From contig CAWFNG010000009.1 in assembly GCA_963817135.1 (NCBI GenBank), positions 1-64,000 of the forward strand: a DNA stretch of 64,000 bases, written 5' to 3'. This document shows positions 26,996 through 35,828 of this stretch, piece by piece. Below the pieces are notes generated by a model, which did no database searches, was not told the DNA's origin, and saw nothing but the letters and a program-made list of their open reading frames with translations. The stretch's first letter is position 1; each line of letters starts with the position of its first letter. A program made the position numbers and the translations under genes. Source of the DNA: VAZQ01 sp963817135. GTDB lineage: Bacteria > Pseudomonadota > Alphaproteobacteria > Rhizobiales > Xanthobacteraceae.

Positions 26996-28843
26996 ATGCC
27001 CAAGATGAACAAGACAACCCGCTTCCATATCGGCTACTGGGTCGCCGCGGTCATTGGCATTCTGGTGCTGCAATATTTCTATACGACCGCCCAGACCATC
27101 GAGCCTATTCCCTACAGTCAGTTTCAGCAGCTCCTCCACGACGGCAAGATTGCCGAAATCGGCGTGTCCGATCGCTACATTCAAGGCAAGCTGAAGGAGC
27201 CGCTGGCGAACGGCAAGCGCCAGTTCGTGACTACCAGGGTCGACCCGCAATTCGCCGAGGAGCTGCAAAAATACGGGGTGACTTATACCGGCCAGGTGGA
27301 AAGCACATTCGTCTCCGACCTGTTGTCATGGGTCGTTCCGGTCCTGCTGTTCTTCGGCCTGTGGAGCTTTCTCGCGCGCCGGATGGGGCAAGGGCTCGGC
27401 GGGCTGATGTCGATCGGCAAGAGCAAGGCCAAGATCTATGTCGAGACCGATACCGGCGTTCGCTTCAATGACGTTGCCGGCGTCGACGAGGCGAAAGACG
27501 AACTGCGCGAGGTCGTCGATTTCCTGAAAAACCCCGAGCAGTATAGCCGGCTCGGCGGACGCATGCCGAAAGGGGTGTTGCTGGTCGGACCTCCCGGCAC
27601 CGGAAAGACACTGCTCGCCAAGGCGGTGGCTGGCGAAGCGAAGGTGCCGTTTTTCTCCATTTCCGGCTCGGAATTCGTGGAGATGTTTGTCGGCGTGGGC
27701 GCCGCGCGCGTGCGGGACCTCTTCGAGCAGGCGCGCACAAAGGCGCCGGCCATCATCTTTATCGACGAACTCGATGCGCTCGGCCGCGCGCGCGGCATCG
27801 GCCCTTATGCCGGCGGCCACGACGAGAAGGAGCAGACGCTCAACCAGCTGCTGGTCGAAATGGATGGCTTCGATTCCAGGAGCGGCCTCATCATTCTCGC
27901 TGCAACCAATCGGCCGGAGATTCTCGATCCGGCGCTGCTGCGCGCGGGCCGCTTCGACCGGCAGATCCTGGTGGACCGGCCGGACAAAAAAGGACGCATC
28001 GACATCCTGGGCGTTCACCTGCGCAATACCAAGTTGGGACCGGACATCGAGCCCGAGAAGATCGCTGCGCTGACCCCGGGCTTCACCGGTGCCGACCTCG
28101 CCAACTTGGTCAACGAAGCAACGCTGCTTGCAACCCGGCGCGGTGCCGATGCGGTGGCGATGATCGATTTCAACAATGCGGTCGAACGCATGGTAGCCGG
28201 GCTCGAGAAGCGCAACCGGCTGCTCAATCCCAAGGAGCGCGAGATCGTGGCCTACCACGAAATGGGCCATGCGCTGGTCGCGCTCTCGCTGCCGGGGACC
28301 GATCCGGTGCATAAAATCTCGATCATTCCGCGCGGAGTCGGGGCGCTGGGCTACACTATTCAGCGGCCCATCGAGGACCGCTTTCTGATGACTCGTGAAG
28401 AGCTGGAGAACAAGATGTCGGTGCTGCTGGGCGGGCGCGCCGCGGAGCTCACGGTATTCGGCCATCTCTCGACCGGAGCAGCCGACGATCTGCGCAGAGT
28501 AACCGATATCGCCCGCTCCATGGTCACGCGCTACGGCATGTCGGCACGGCTCGGCAGCGTCGCCTATGACCGCGACCCCCGCACTTTCCCGACCGGGCCC
28601 GGCCTTCCTTCACCTTTCGGCGAAAAGGATTATGCGGAGGAGACCGCTGCCGCGATCGACGAGGAGGTGCGTGCCATCGTCTCCTCGGCAATGGAACGTG
28701 CGCTGGAAATCTTGCGCGCGCGACGCGACACGCTCGAACGCTGCGCCCGCCGCTTGCTGGAAATAGAGACGCTCGACGAGAAGGAACTCGCCCAGCTGGT
28801 CGGCCCGCCGACCGGCCCTCCGGTCAGGGTCGCCGCGGAGTAA
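26996..28843 (+). CDS. ftsH: ATP-dependent zinc metalloprotease FtsH-type
   Basis: A 615-residue membrane-anchored AAA protease. Two membrane segments near the N-terminus: YWVAAVIGILVLQYFYTTAQ (about residues 12-31) and LLSWVVPVLLFFGLWSFLAR (about 105-124), with a small periplasmic domain between. AAA module: Walker A GPPGTGKT (about 198-205), Walker B IIFIDELDALGR, second region of homology ATNRPEILDPALLRAGRFDR. Zinc motif HEMGH at about 421-425. It degrades misfolded or unstable membrane and cytosolic proteins. The N-terminal region differs from the usual main FtsH, so this may be a second paralogue rather than the housekeeping one. Divergent from htpG. Confidence 0.93.
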   Translation: MPKMNKTTRFHIGYWVAAVIGILVLQYFYTTAQTIEPIPYSQFQQLLHDGKIAEIGVSDRYIQGKLKEPLANGKRQFVTTRVDPQFAEELQKYGVTYTGQVESTFVSDLLSWVVPVLLFFGLWSFLARRMGQGLGGLMSIGKSKAKIYVETDTGVRFNDVAGVDEAKDELREVVDFLKNPEQYSRLGGRMPKGVLLVGPPGTGKTLLAKAVAGEAKVPFFSISGSEFVEMFVGVGAARVRDLFEQARTKAPAIIFIDELDALGRARGIGPYAGGHDEKEQTLNQLLVEMDGFDSRSGLIILAATNRPEILDPALLRAGRFDRQILVDRPDKKGRIDILGVHLRNTKLGPDIEPEKIAALTPGFTGADLANLVNEATLLATRRGADAVAMIDFNNAVERMVAGLEKRNRLLNPKEREIVAYHEMGHALVALSLPGTDPVHKISIIPRGVGALGYTIQRPIEDRFLMTREELENKMSVLLGGRAAELTVFGHLSTGAADDLRRVTDIARSMVTRYGMSARLGSVAYDRDPRTFPTGPGLPSPFGEKDYAEETAAAIDEEVRAIVSSAMERALEILRARRDTLERCARRLLEIETLDEKELAQLVGPPTGPPVRVAAE

Positions 28844-28853
28844 CCCCACCGGA

Positions 28854-29011
28854 GTAGCCCGGATTTCGTTCTTCTCTGGGAGTGCGTTCAATTCACCTCT
28901 GTCATTCCGGGGCGCCGCGCAGCGGCGAGCCCGGAATCTATAACCACAGACCGGGGTTATGGATTCCGGGCTCTCGGCCGTCACTTCGTTTCGGCCTCGC
29001 CCCGGAATGAC
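28854..29011. repeat. Half GTAGCCCGGAT repeat followed by a GTCATTCCGG inverted repeat
   Basis: 28854-28875 is a half copy of the GTAGCCCGGAT family. 28901-29011 is a separate large palindrome: outer ends GTCATTCCGGGGC/GCCCCGGAATGAC, inner arms GAGCCCGGAATCTATAACC and GGTTATGGATTCCGGGCTC. A second copy lies at 47105-47225. Confidence 0.85.
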
Positions 29012-29123
29012 ACATAAAGAAATCTTTATATCTTCGTTGCGGCCGGCGGACCGTCCTGCTATAGGCGACGCTGAACGACGCAAGCGTTGCCGGGCCCCCT
29101 TCTTCCGTCTCGCAGGGATTGTC

Positions 29124-30596
29124 ATGAAAGCAGCACCCAAAGCCGCCGAAACTAACCTTGCCGGCAAGCCATCGGGCGCGGCGCGCTCGCGCGCGGCCAC
29201 ACAACCCGATTACGTCATCAAGGACATCGGCCTTGCCGAATGGGGTCGCAAGGAGATTGCCATCGCCGAGACCGAGATGCCGGGCCTCATGGCGACGCGC
29301 GAGGAATACGGGCCCGCGCAGCCGCTGCGCGGCGCCCGCATCTGCGGCTCGCTGCACATGACCATCCAGACCGCGGTGCTTATCGAGACGCTCAAGGCGC
29401 TCGGCGCGGACGTGCGCTGGGCCTCCTGCAACATCTATTCGACGCAGGACCATGCCGCCGCTGCAGTCGCGGCCGGCGGCACGCCGGTATTCGCCGTCAA
29501 GGGCGAGACGCTGCACGATTACTGGGAATACCAGCATCGCATCTTCGAATGGAGCGACGGCGGCTCGCCCAATATGATTCTGGACGACGGCGGCGACGCG
29601 ACGCTGCTCATCCATCTCGGGCTGCGCGCCGAGCAGGGGGAAGCGTCATTGATCGCCAAGCCGACCAATGAAGAGGAGGAAGTCCTCTTTGCCGCAATCA
29701 AAGCGCGGCTCAAGGACGCGCCGGGCTGGTACAAGAAAAATGCCGACGCGATCCGCGGCGTCACCGAGGAGACCACCACCGGCGTTCACCGGCTCTACGA
29801 GATGCAAAAAAAGGGCACACTGTTATGGCCGGCGATCAACGTCAATGACAGCGTCACCAAATCGAAATTCGACAACCTTTACGGCTGCCGCGAATCGCTG
29901 GTCGACGGCATTCGCCGCGGCACCGACGTCATGATGGCCGGCAAGGTCGCCATGGTCGCCGGCTTCGGCGACGTGGGCAAAGGCTCGGCCGCTTCCCTAC
30001 GGCAAGCGGGCTGCCGGGTGATGGTCGCGGAAGTCGATCCCATCTGCGCGCTGCAGGCGGCGATGGAAGGCTATGAAGTGACCACGATGGAGGATGCTGC
30101 CGCGCGCGCCGACATTTTCGTCACCGCCACCGGCAACCTTGACGTCATCACCATCGAGCACATGCGCAAAATGAAAGATCGCGCCATTGTCGCCAATATC
30201 GGCCACTTCGACAGCGAGATTCAGGTCGCGGCACTGCGCAACCTGAAATGGCACAATGTGAAGCCGCAGGTGGATGAAATCGAATTTCCCGACGGAAAGC
30301 GCATCATCCTCCTCTCGGAGGGGCGCCTTGTTAATCTCGGCAATGCCATGGGCCATCCAAGCTTCGTGATGTCGTCCTCGTTCACCAATCAGGTGCTGGC
30401 GCAGATCGAGCTGTGGGGCAACCCGAACAAATACGAAAAGAAAGTCTACACGCTGCCCAAGCGGCTCGACGAGAAGGTGGCGCGGCTGCATCTCGCCAAG
30501 ATCGGGGTCAAGCTGACCAAGATGAGCGACCGGCAGGCAACCTATATCGGTGTCCCCGTGGACGGGCCCTACAAACCGGACCATTACCGGTATTAA
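29124..30596 (+). CDS. ahcY: S-adenosylhomocysteine hydrolase
   Basis: A 490-residue enzyme that splits S-adenosylhomocysteine into adenosine and homocysteine in the methyl cycle. Substrate-domain motifs: ARICGSLHMTIQTAVLIETL (about residues 71-90) and VRWASCNIYSTQDHAAAAVA. NAD motif: MVAGFGDVGKGSAASLRQAG (about 277-296). C-terminal block LAKIGVKLTKMSDRQATYIG and the tail KPDHYRY are family hallmarks. The start at 29124 (MKAAPKAAETNLAGKPSG) gives a slightly long N-terminus of about 30 poorly conserved residues; the frame is open upstream into the repeat, but that part is not plausible coding sequence. Confidence 0.97.
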   Translation: MKAAPKAAETNLAGKPSGAARSRAATQPDYVIKDIGLAEWGRKEIAIAETEMPGLMATREEYGPAQPLRGARICGSLHMTIQTAVLIETLKALGADVRWASCNIYSTQDHAAAAVAAGGTPVFAVKGETLHDYWEYQHRIFEWSDGGSPNMILDDGGDATLLIHLGLRAEQGEASLIAKPTNEEEEVLFAAIKARLKDAPGWYKKNADAIRGVTEETTTGVHRLYEMQKKGTLLWPAINVNDSVTKSKFDNLYGCRESLVDGIRRGTDVMMAGKVAMVAGFGDVGKGSAASLRQAGCRVMVAEVDPICALQAAMEGYEVTTMEDAAARADIFVTATGNLDVITIEHMRKMKDRAIVANIGHFDSEIQVAALRNLKWHNVKPQVDEIEFPDGKRIILLSEGRLVNLGNAMGHPSFVMSSSFTNQVLAQIELWGNPNKYEKKVYTLPKRLDEKVARLHLAKIGVKLTKMSDRQATYIGVPVDGPYKPDHYRY

Positions 30597-30604
30597 AAAG
30601 GTGT

Positions 30605-30675
30605 GTAGCCCGGATGGAGCGAAGCGCAATGCGGGAAGCCGCCCCCCGCATTACGCTTCGCTCCATGCGGGCTAC
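30605..30675. repeat. Palindromic intergenic repeat (copy 5)
   Basis: GTAGCCCGGATGGAGCGAAG ... CGCTCCATGCGGGCTAC, starting eight bases after the ahcY stop. Family structure as at 13437 and 43793. Confidence 0.85.
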
Positions 30676-30791
30676 AGGAGCGCCGCCCTGGAACGCGACT
30701 TAAAAAAAGGCCATATCAAGCGGCAATGTTCTGCCATTCCTTTGCCGCATCGAGGAGCAATTCTTCTTAAAGCCAAACCGGAGCAGTCCCG

Positions 30792-31583
30792 ATGTGCCGC
30801 TGGATTGCGTATCGCGGCGAAACCATCCCGCTGGAGCAATATGTCACTGCACCGGCGCACTCGCTCGTGGTGCAGAGCCAGCGCGCGCTCGAATCCACGG
30901 CCTCGACCAACGGCGACGGCTTCGGCATGGGCTGGTACGGGGAGCACCCGGAGCCGGGGCTTTATCGCGAAGTGCGCCCGGCCTGGTCGGACGAGAACCT
31001 GCGCTACCTCTGCCGCCACATCCACTCGCACCTTTATTTCGCCCATGTGCGCGCCTCGACCGGCACGCCGACCATGCGCCCGAACTGCCATCCGTTCGCC
31101 TGCGGACGCTGGCTGTTCATGCATAACGGTGTGATCGGAAACTGGTCGCGCCTGCGCCGCAAGGTGGAGAGCCTCATCCCGGATACCATTTATCCTTCCC
31201 GCATCGGCACGACGGATTCGGAAGCGGTGTTTCTGGCCATCCTCGGAGCGGGCGGCGACAAGGACCCGCTCGGCGCCACGGCACGGGTGCTTGCCACCCT
31301 GACCGACATGGTGACGACGAAGGATCACAAGGAGCCTTTGCGGTTCACGGCGGCCCTCGCCAATGGCCGCGACCTCTATGCCTTCCGCTACGCCGCCAAT
31401 GACAAGGCGAACTCGCTCTATTTTCGCCAGTCGCAGGGCAATGTGGTGATCGTCTCCGAGCCGCTCGATTCCGAACACAAGCATTGGCAACCAGTGCCGC
31501 CCGGCCATGTCGTCATCGCGCAGGCAGACGAGCCGGTGCGGCTCGAACCGTTTCTCATCGAGCAGCGCGTCGCAGCGCAGTAA
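30792..31583 (+). CDS. Class II glutamine amidotransferase domain protein
   Basis: A 263-residue protein of the YafJ/EgtC-like group. The sequence starts MCRWIAYRG, so Cys2 becomes the N-terminal nucleophile after Met removal. Other Ntn-hydrolase landmarks: STNGDGFGMGWYG (about residues 37-49), ALFAHVRAST-like YFAHVRASTGTPTMRPNCHP (about 83-102) and FMHNGVIGNWSRLR. It hydrolyses glutamine or a gamma-glutamyl bond; the acceptor is unknown. No egt genes are nearby. It stands between ahcY and lepA on the same strand. Confidence 0.87.
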   Translation: MCRWIAYRGETIPLEQYVTAPAHSLVVQSQRALESTASTNGDGFGMGWYGEHPEPGLYREVRPAWSDENLRYLCRHIHSHLYFAHVRASTGTPTMRPNCHPFACGRWLFMHNGVIGNWSRLRRKVESLIPDTIYPSRIGTTDSEAVFLAILGAGGDKDPLGATARVLATLTDMVTTKDHKEPLRFTAALANGRDLYAFRYAANDKANSLYFRQSQGNVVIVSEPLDSEHKHWQPVPPGHVVIAQADEPVRLEPFLIEQRVAAQ

Positions 31584-31639
31584 ATCCCGCGCGCGACGAT
31601 TGCTTGCCGCCTCGTTGCGCGAATGCTAATGCGCGCGCC

Positions 31640-33442
31640 ATGAATGCGGCGATCCAGAACATCCGCAATTTCTCAATCATCGCGCATATCGATCACGGCA
31701 AGTCGACGCTCGCGGACCGGTTGATTCAAGCGACCGGCGCGCTGGCCGACCGCGAGATGGTCGAGCAGGTGCTCGATTCCATGGACATCGAGCGCGAACG
31801 CGGCATCACCATCAAGGCGCAGACGGTGCGGCTGCGTTACGTAGCGCGCGACGGGGCGCAATACGTGCTCAACCTGATCGACACGCCGGGGCATGTCGAT
31901 TTTGCCTACGAGGTGAATAGGAGCCTCGCCGCATGCGAAGGCTCGCTCTTGGTCGTGGATGCCTCGCAAGGGGTGGAGGCGCAGACGCTGGCGAACGTCT
32001 ATCAGGCGCTCGACAACAATCACGAAGTGGTGCCGGTCCTCAACAAGGTTGACCTTCCGGCAGCCGAACCGGAAAAGGTGAAGCAGCAGATCGAGGACGT
32101 GATCGGGCTCGATGCGTCGAATGCCATCCTCATCTCCGCCAAGACCGGCGAGAACGTAGCCGAAGTGCTGGAAGCCATTGTCACGCGCCTGCCGGCGCCG
32201 CGCGGCGATGCGCAAGCGACGCTCAAGGCGCTCCTCGTGGACAGCTGGTATGATTCCTACCTCGGCGTGGTGGTGCTCATTCGCATTGTCGACGGCACCC
32301 TCAAAAAAGGGCAGCGCATTCGCTTGATGGGCTCCGGCGCCGCCTACGAGGTCGACCGCGTCGGCGTGTTTACGCCGAAGATGGTCACTGTCGAGGAGCT
32401 GGGGCCCGGCGAAATCGGCTTTCTCACCGCCTCGATCAAGGAAGTGGCCGACACCCGCGTCGGCGACACCATCACCGACGATCGCAAGCCGGTCCGCGAG
32501 CCCCTGCCCGGCTTCCGCCCCGCCATCCCGGTGGTGTTCTGCGGACTGTTTCCCGTCGATGCCGCGCAGTTCGAGGATCTGCGCGCCGCCATGGGCAAGC
32601 TTCGCCTCAACGACGCAAGCTTCACCTATGAAATGGAGACCTCGGCGGCGCTCGGCTTCGGCTTCCGCTGCGGCTTCCTCGGTCTCCTGCATCTGGAGAT
32701 CATCCAGGAGCGGCTGCAACGCGAATTCAACCTCAACCTGATCGCCACTGCGCCGTCGGTGATCTACAAGATCAAGCTCACAAACGGCAAACAGATCGAG
32801 ATTCACAACCCGGTCGACATGCCCGACCCCGTGCAGATCGCGGAAATGGCCGAGCCGTGGATACGCGCCACCATCCTGACGCCCGATGAGTATCTCGGCA
32901 GCGTGCTCAAGCTCTGCCAGGATCGCCGCGGCGAGCAGGTCGAACTCACCTATGTGGGCAATCGGGCGATGGTGAAATACGACCTGCCGCTCAACGAAGT
33001 GGTGTTCGACTTCTACGATCGGCTCAAATCAGTCTCCAAGGGCTACGCTTCGTTCGATTATCATCTCACCGACTTCCGGCCGGCCGATCTCGTCAAGATG
33101 CAAATCCTGGTCAACGCCGAGCCGGTGGATGCTCTCGCCATGCTCGTCCACCGCACCCGCGCCGAGAGCCGCGGACGCGCCATGGTGGAAAAGCTCAAGG
33201 AGCTTATTCCGCCGCACATGTTCCAGGTGCCGATCCAGGCCGCCATCGGCGGCAGGATCATTGCGCGCGAGACCGTGCGCGCCTTCCGCAAGGACGTGAC
33301 GGCGAAATGCTACGGCGGCGACGTGACACGCAAGCGCAAGCTCCTGGAGAAACAGAAAGAGGGCAAGAAGCGCATGCGCCAGTTCGGCAAAGTGGAAATC
33401 CCGCAGGAGGCGTTCATCGCCGCCCTCAAAGTGGACGTGTGA
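31640..33442 (+). CDS. lepA: Elongation factor 4 (ribosome back-translocating GTPase)
   Basis: A 600-residue GTPase of normal length. The start MNAAIQNIRNFSIIAHIDHG at 31640 puts the P-loop AHIDHGKST at once. Further G motifs: ERGITIKAQTVRL (switch I), LIDTPGHVDFAYEVNRSLAA (G3) and NKVDLPAA (G4). C-terminal LepA-specific domain ends TRKRKLLEKQKEGKKRMRQF and VEIPQEAFIAALKVDV. Acts on stalled ribosomes. The gap to the next gene is only 3 bp, and that gene is convergent. Confidence 0.98.
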   Translation: MNAAIQNIRNFSIIAHIDHGKSTLADRLIQATGALADREMVEQVLDSMDIERERGITIKAQTVRLRYVARDGAQYVLNLIDTPGHVDFAYEVNRSLAACEGSLLVVDASQGVEAQTLANVYQALDNNHEVVPVLNKVDLPAAEPEKVKQQIEDVIGLDASNAILISAKTGENVAEVLEAIVTRLPAPRGDAQATLKALLVDSWYDSYLGVVVLIRIVDGTLKKGQRIRLMGSGAAYEVDRVGVFTPKMVTVEELGPGEIGFLTASIKEVADTRVGDTITDDRKPVREPLPGFRPAIPVVFCGLFPVDAAQFEDLRAAMGKLRLNDASFTYEMETSAALGFGFRCGFLGLLHLEIIQERLQREFNLNLIATAPSVIYKIKLTNGKQIEIHNPVDMPDPVQIAEMAEPWIRATILTPDEYLGSVLKLCQDRRGEQVELTYVGNRAMVKYDLPLNEVVFDFYDRLKSVSKGYASFDYHLTDFRPADLVKMQILVNAEPVDALAMLVHRTRAESRGRAMVEKLKELIPPHMFQVPIQAAIGGRIIARETVRAFRKDVTAKCYGGDVTRKRKLLEKQKEGKKRMRQFGKVEIPQEAFIAALKVDV

Positions 33443-33445
33443 GAC

Positions 33446-34288
33446 CTACAAACTTGCCACGAACGCTTCCATCTGCTTGCGCTCTGCCGCATCCGGCAGG
33501 CGGCCGCGCATGGCACCGAGATTGTCGGTCATGTGCGCCGGGTTGGAAGTGCCGGGGATGACCGCGGTCACCCGTTCGTCGGCAATGAGGTATTTGAGAA
33601 AGAACTGCGCCCAGGTCGCGGCGAAGCCTTGCGCCCAGTCGGGAATGGTCTTGCCGCGCACCGCGCGGAAGAGCCGGCCGCGCCCGAAAGGCAGCGCAGT
33701 CAGCACGCCGGCCTTGACCTCCGCCGCAAGCGGCAGAATGCGCTTTTGCGCTTCCCGGTTATCGAGCGAATAATCGACCTGCACGAAATCCGGCTGCTCG
33801 CGGGCGATCACCGCTTCCATCGCGGGAAAGTCGCCATGGAAGGTGGAAGTCACACCGATGTAGCGGCAGATTCCTTGCGCCTTCCACGCCTTGAACTGGC
33901 CGAGCGATTGACGCGGGTTGCGCACGTTATGGAGTTGCAGAAGGTCGAACTTTGTCATCCTGAGGCGTGACTGCGAGCGCTTGAGCTCCGCCGCATCGGG
34001 CTCTTCGAGCTTGGTGGCAACAAAGGCCTTGTCGCGGATGCCCTCACTCGCAATCACGTTGCCGAGCACGATCTCGGCGTCGCCATACGTGGATGCCGTG
34101 TCGATGAGCGTCCCGCCGGCTTCGACAAGCGCGCGGAGGACGAGCGCCGCGGCGCGCTGCGTCTGCTCGTTGTCACGGTCGAATACAGAGGCGGTACCCA
34201 GGCCGACCGCCGGCATGCGCTCGCCTGTCCCTGGGATCGCGCGGGCTATCAACTGGCCCTCATTGGTTTGCGCAAGACCGGTTTGCAC
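33446..34288 (-). CDS. Aldo/keto reductase, probably Tat-exported, signal region frameshifted
   Basis: A TIM-barrel oxidoreductase, 280 residues from a GTG at 34288. Motifs: MPAVGLGTASVFDRDN, GGTLIDTASTYGDAEIVLGN with catalytic Asp and Tyr, AFVATKLEEPD with catalytic Lys, FDLLQLHNVRNPRQS with the His. It lacks part of the usual C-terminal NADP loop. A frame beginning at 34373 (MIHITRRGFAALASAALAAR) reads as a Tat signal but is out of phase by one base with the body, so the true start may be 34373 with a one-base indel, or the gene lost its signal. Between them lie three 15-bp tandem repeats (34266-34310) giving LAQTS-LVQTG-LAQTN. Convergent with lepA. Confidence 0.8.
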   Translation of the reverse strand: MQTGLAQTNEGQLIARAIPGTGERMPAVGLGTASVFDRDNEQTQRAAALVLRALVEAGGTLIDTASTYGDAEIVLGNVIASEGIRDKAFVATKLEEPDAAELKRSQSRLRMTKFDLLQLHNVRNPRQSLGQFKAWKAQGICRYIGVTSTFHGDFPAMEAVIAREQPDFVQVDYSLDNREAQKRILPLAAEVKAGVLTALPFGRGRLFRAVRGKTIPDWAQGFAATWAQFFLKYLIADERVTAVIPGTSNPAHMTDNLGAMRGRLPDAAERKQMEAFVASL

Positions 34289-34413
34289 AAGACTAGTTTG
34301 CGCAAGAACTCTTGCGCGCCGCCAACGCGGCGCTCGCGAGCGCCGCGAAACCGCGGCGGGTGATATGAATCATAACAATACTCCGTCTGCTGTCTGATAT
34401 TGCCTACGACTTC

Positions 34414-34548
34414 GTAGGGTGGGCAAATTCGTCTGATGAGGGTTTCCGCGTGGGCATAGCCCGCGAAGACGGGCGTAAACGCCCTTTAGGGCGCCGCACG
34501 AATTTGCCCACGCGGAAAGCCCGTGCGAAGCGCCTTTGCCCACCCTAC
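34414..34548. repeat. GTAGGGTGGGCAAA inverted repeat
   Basis: Ends GTAGGGTGGGCAAATTCG and TTTGCCCACCCTAC, with inner pairing TTCCGCGTGGGC/GCCCACGCGGAA and a hairpin GGGCGTAAACGCCC. Its right end supplies the TAG stop of the MFS gene at 34545. A half word (GGGTGGGCAAAG) recurs at about 52792. Confidence 0.75.
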
Positions 34549-35828
34549 AATTTCATTTCGAGAGCATGCTGCTCGGCGCGGCGTTCCTGGGTTCGCCCCA
34601 ATGCCCACGAGAGGACGAGCCAGCCGGCCGCCACCGGTAATGCGCAGAGCGCAATGGCCGGAAGCTTCAGGCCCAAGGCCTGCAGGCTGTCGAAGACCCA
34701 TCCATACAAGGCATCCGAACCGCGGTAGATCACCACGTCGATCAGGTTCTTGGCCTTGTATTTCTCCTCGCGGTCGACGACGGTGAAAAACACTTGGCGC
34801 GCGGGATTGGCAATGGCGAAATGCATCCAGCGCTGCACCACCTGAAACACAAACACCGCCGTGACACTGGTAACAACCGCCAATGCCGCGAAACCGACGA
34901 CATAGACCGCCGGCAGCGCGCCTGCCGCCGCTCCGGTGCCGAAGCGCTTGAGCAGGTGCCCGGTAGCGAAGAGCTGGGTTGCAAGCGTAAGAATCCCTAC
35001 GGCAAGGTCGATGCCGGCGAAAATGCGCGTCTGCGCCCCGGCATCGCGCACGCTGGCCGCAACAATATGCGCCTGCTCGAAATAGAGGATGGTTGCGCCA
35101 AACGAGAGGAGGCTTACCCAGAGGCCGACGCCAAGGAGATAGGGCGAGCGCATCAGCTCGGTTGCCGCAGCAAAGGCGCTGCCGCCAATGCGTCCCTCGT
35201 CGATGCGCAAAACCTGTTTCGCATCTGCGGTGCGCTCGAGGCGGGAGACGCAGAACACCGACAGTTCGAGAAACGCAATTGCCGCGATCAACAGGTTGGT
35301 TGGCCCGAACGGCACCGAAAGCACGATGGTGACGACGGGGCCGAGGAGCGCGCCGGCGGTGCCGCCCGCGCCGATGAACCCGAACAGGCGCTTTCCTTGC
35401 TCGCTGGTGAAGAGGTCGGCCATGAACGACCAGAACACCGCGACGGCAAACAGGTTGAACACGCTCACCCAGACGAAGAAGACGCGTGCCACCGTAACAG
35501 TGGCGACGCCAAGCGTCAGCAGGAGCCAGAACAGCGCGAGGTTGGCGGCGAAAAAATGATAGACAATAGGAATGAAGCGCGCCCGCGTCATTTTCGAAAC
35601 GAGCGCGCCATAGAGTGGCTGCGCCGCGAGCAGCGTCACAAAGGTGGCCGTGAACAGCCATGGCAGTGCCTTGACGCCGCCGGCGATGCCCATCTGATCG
35701 CGTAAGGGCCGCAGCACGTAGTAGCCCGCAAGCAGCATAAAGAAGTAGGCAAAGGACCATAACGCGGCGGCGCGTTCCTGCGGCGTCGCCGGCACGGCTT
35801 TGGTCAGCCAGCGGTCAAGCAATGTCAC
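34545..35828 (-). CDS. MFS-type carrier (NTT/ATP:ADP antiporter-like)
   Basis: A 427-residue membrane protein with about 12 membrane segments, for example ALWSFAYFFMLLAGYYVLRP (about 23-42), LFTATFVTLLAAQPLYGAL, ANLALFWLLLTLGVATVTVA, LFGFIGAGGTAGALLGPVVT and VVTSVTAVFVFQVVQRWMHF. The opening YVLRPLRDQMGI and the late VFFTVVDREEKYKAKNLIDV match NTP/NDP-exchange carriers and their free-living bacterial relatives. The substrate is unknown; nucleotide exchange is not implied for a free-living cell. Its ATG overlaps the stop of the upstream gene by four bases (35825-35828), so the two are coupled. Confidence 0.82.
   Translation of the reverse strand: MTLLDRWLTKAVPATPQERAAALWSFAYFFMLLAGYYVLRPLRDQMGIAGGVKALPWLFTATFVTLLAAQPLYGALVSKMTRARFIPIVYHFFAANLALFWLLLTLGVATVTVARVFFVWVSVFNLFAVAVFWSFMADLFTSEQGKRLFGFIGAGGTAGALLGPVVTIVLSVPFGPTNLLIAAIAFLELSVFCVSRLERTADAKQVLRIDEGRIGGSAFAAATELMRSPYLLGVGLWVSLLSFGATILYFEQAHIVAASVRDAGAQTRIFAGIDLAVGILTLATQLFATGHLLKRFGTGAAAGALPAVYVVGFAALAVVTSVTAVFVFQVVQRWMHFAIANPARQVFFTVVDREEKYKAKNLIDVVIYRGSDALYGWVFDSLQALGLKLPAIALCALPVAAGWLVLSWALGRTQERRAEQHALEMKL

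Noticed and set aside
27326..28465. Minus-strand open frame opposite ftsH
   Set aside because: Mirror of conserved AAA codons; no start signal or recognisable motif.
29030..29123. S-adenosylhomocysteine or SAM riboswitch upstream of ahcY
   Set aside because: A small stem around ACGCTGAACGACGCAAGCGT is visible, but the conserved core sequences and pseudoknot of the known riboswitch classes could not be placed by eye. A covariance-model search would decide.
31673..32806. Minus-strand open frame opposite lepA
   Set aside because: Same reason: antisense of a conserved GTPase gene.
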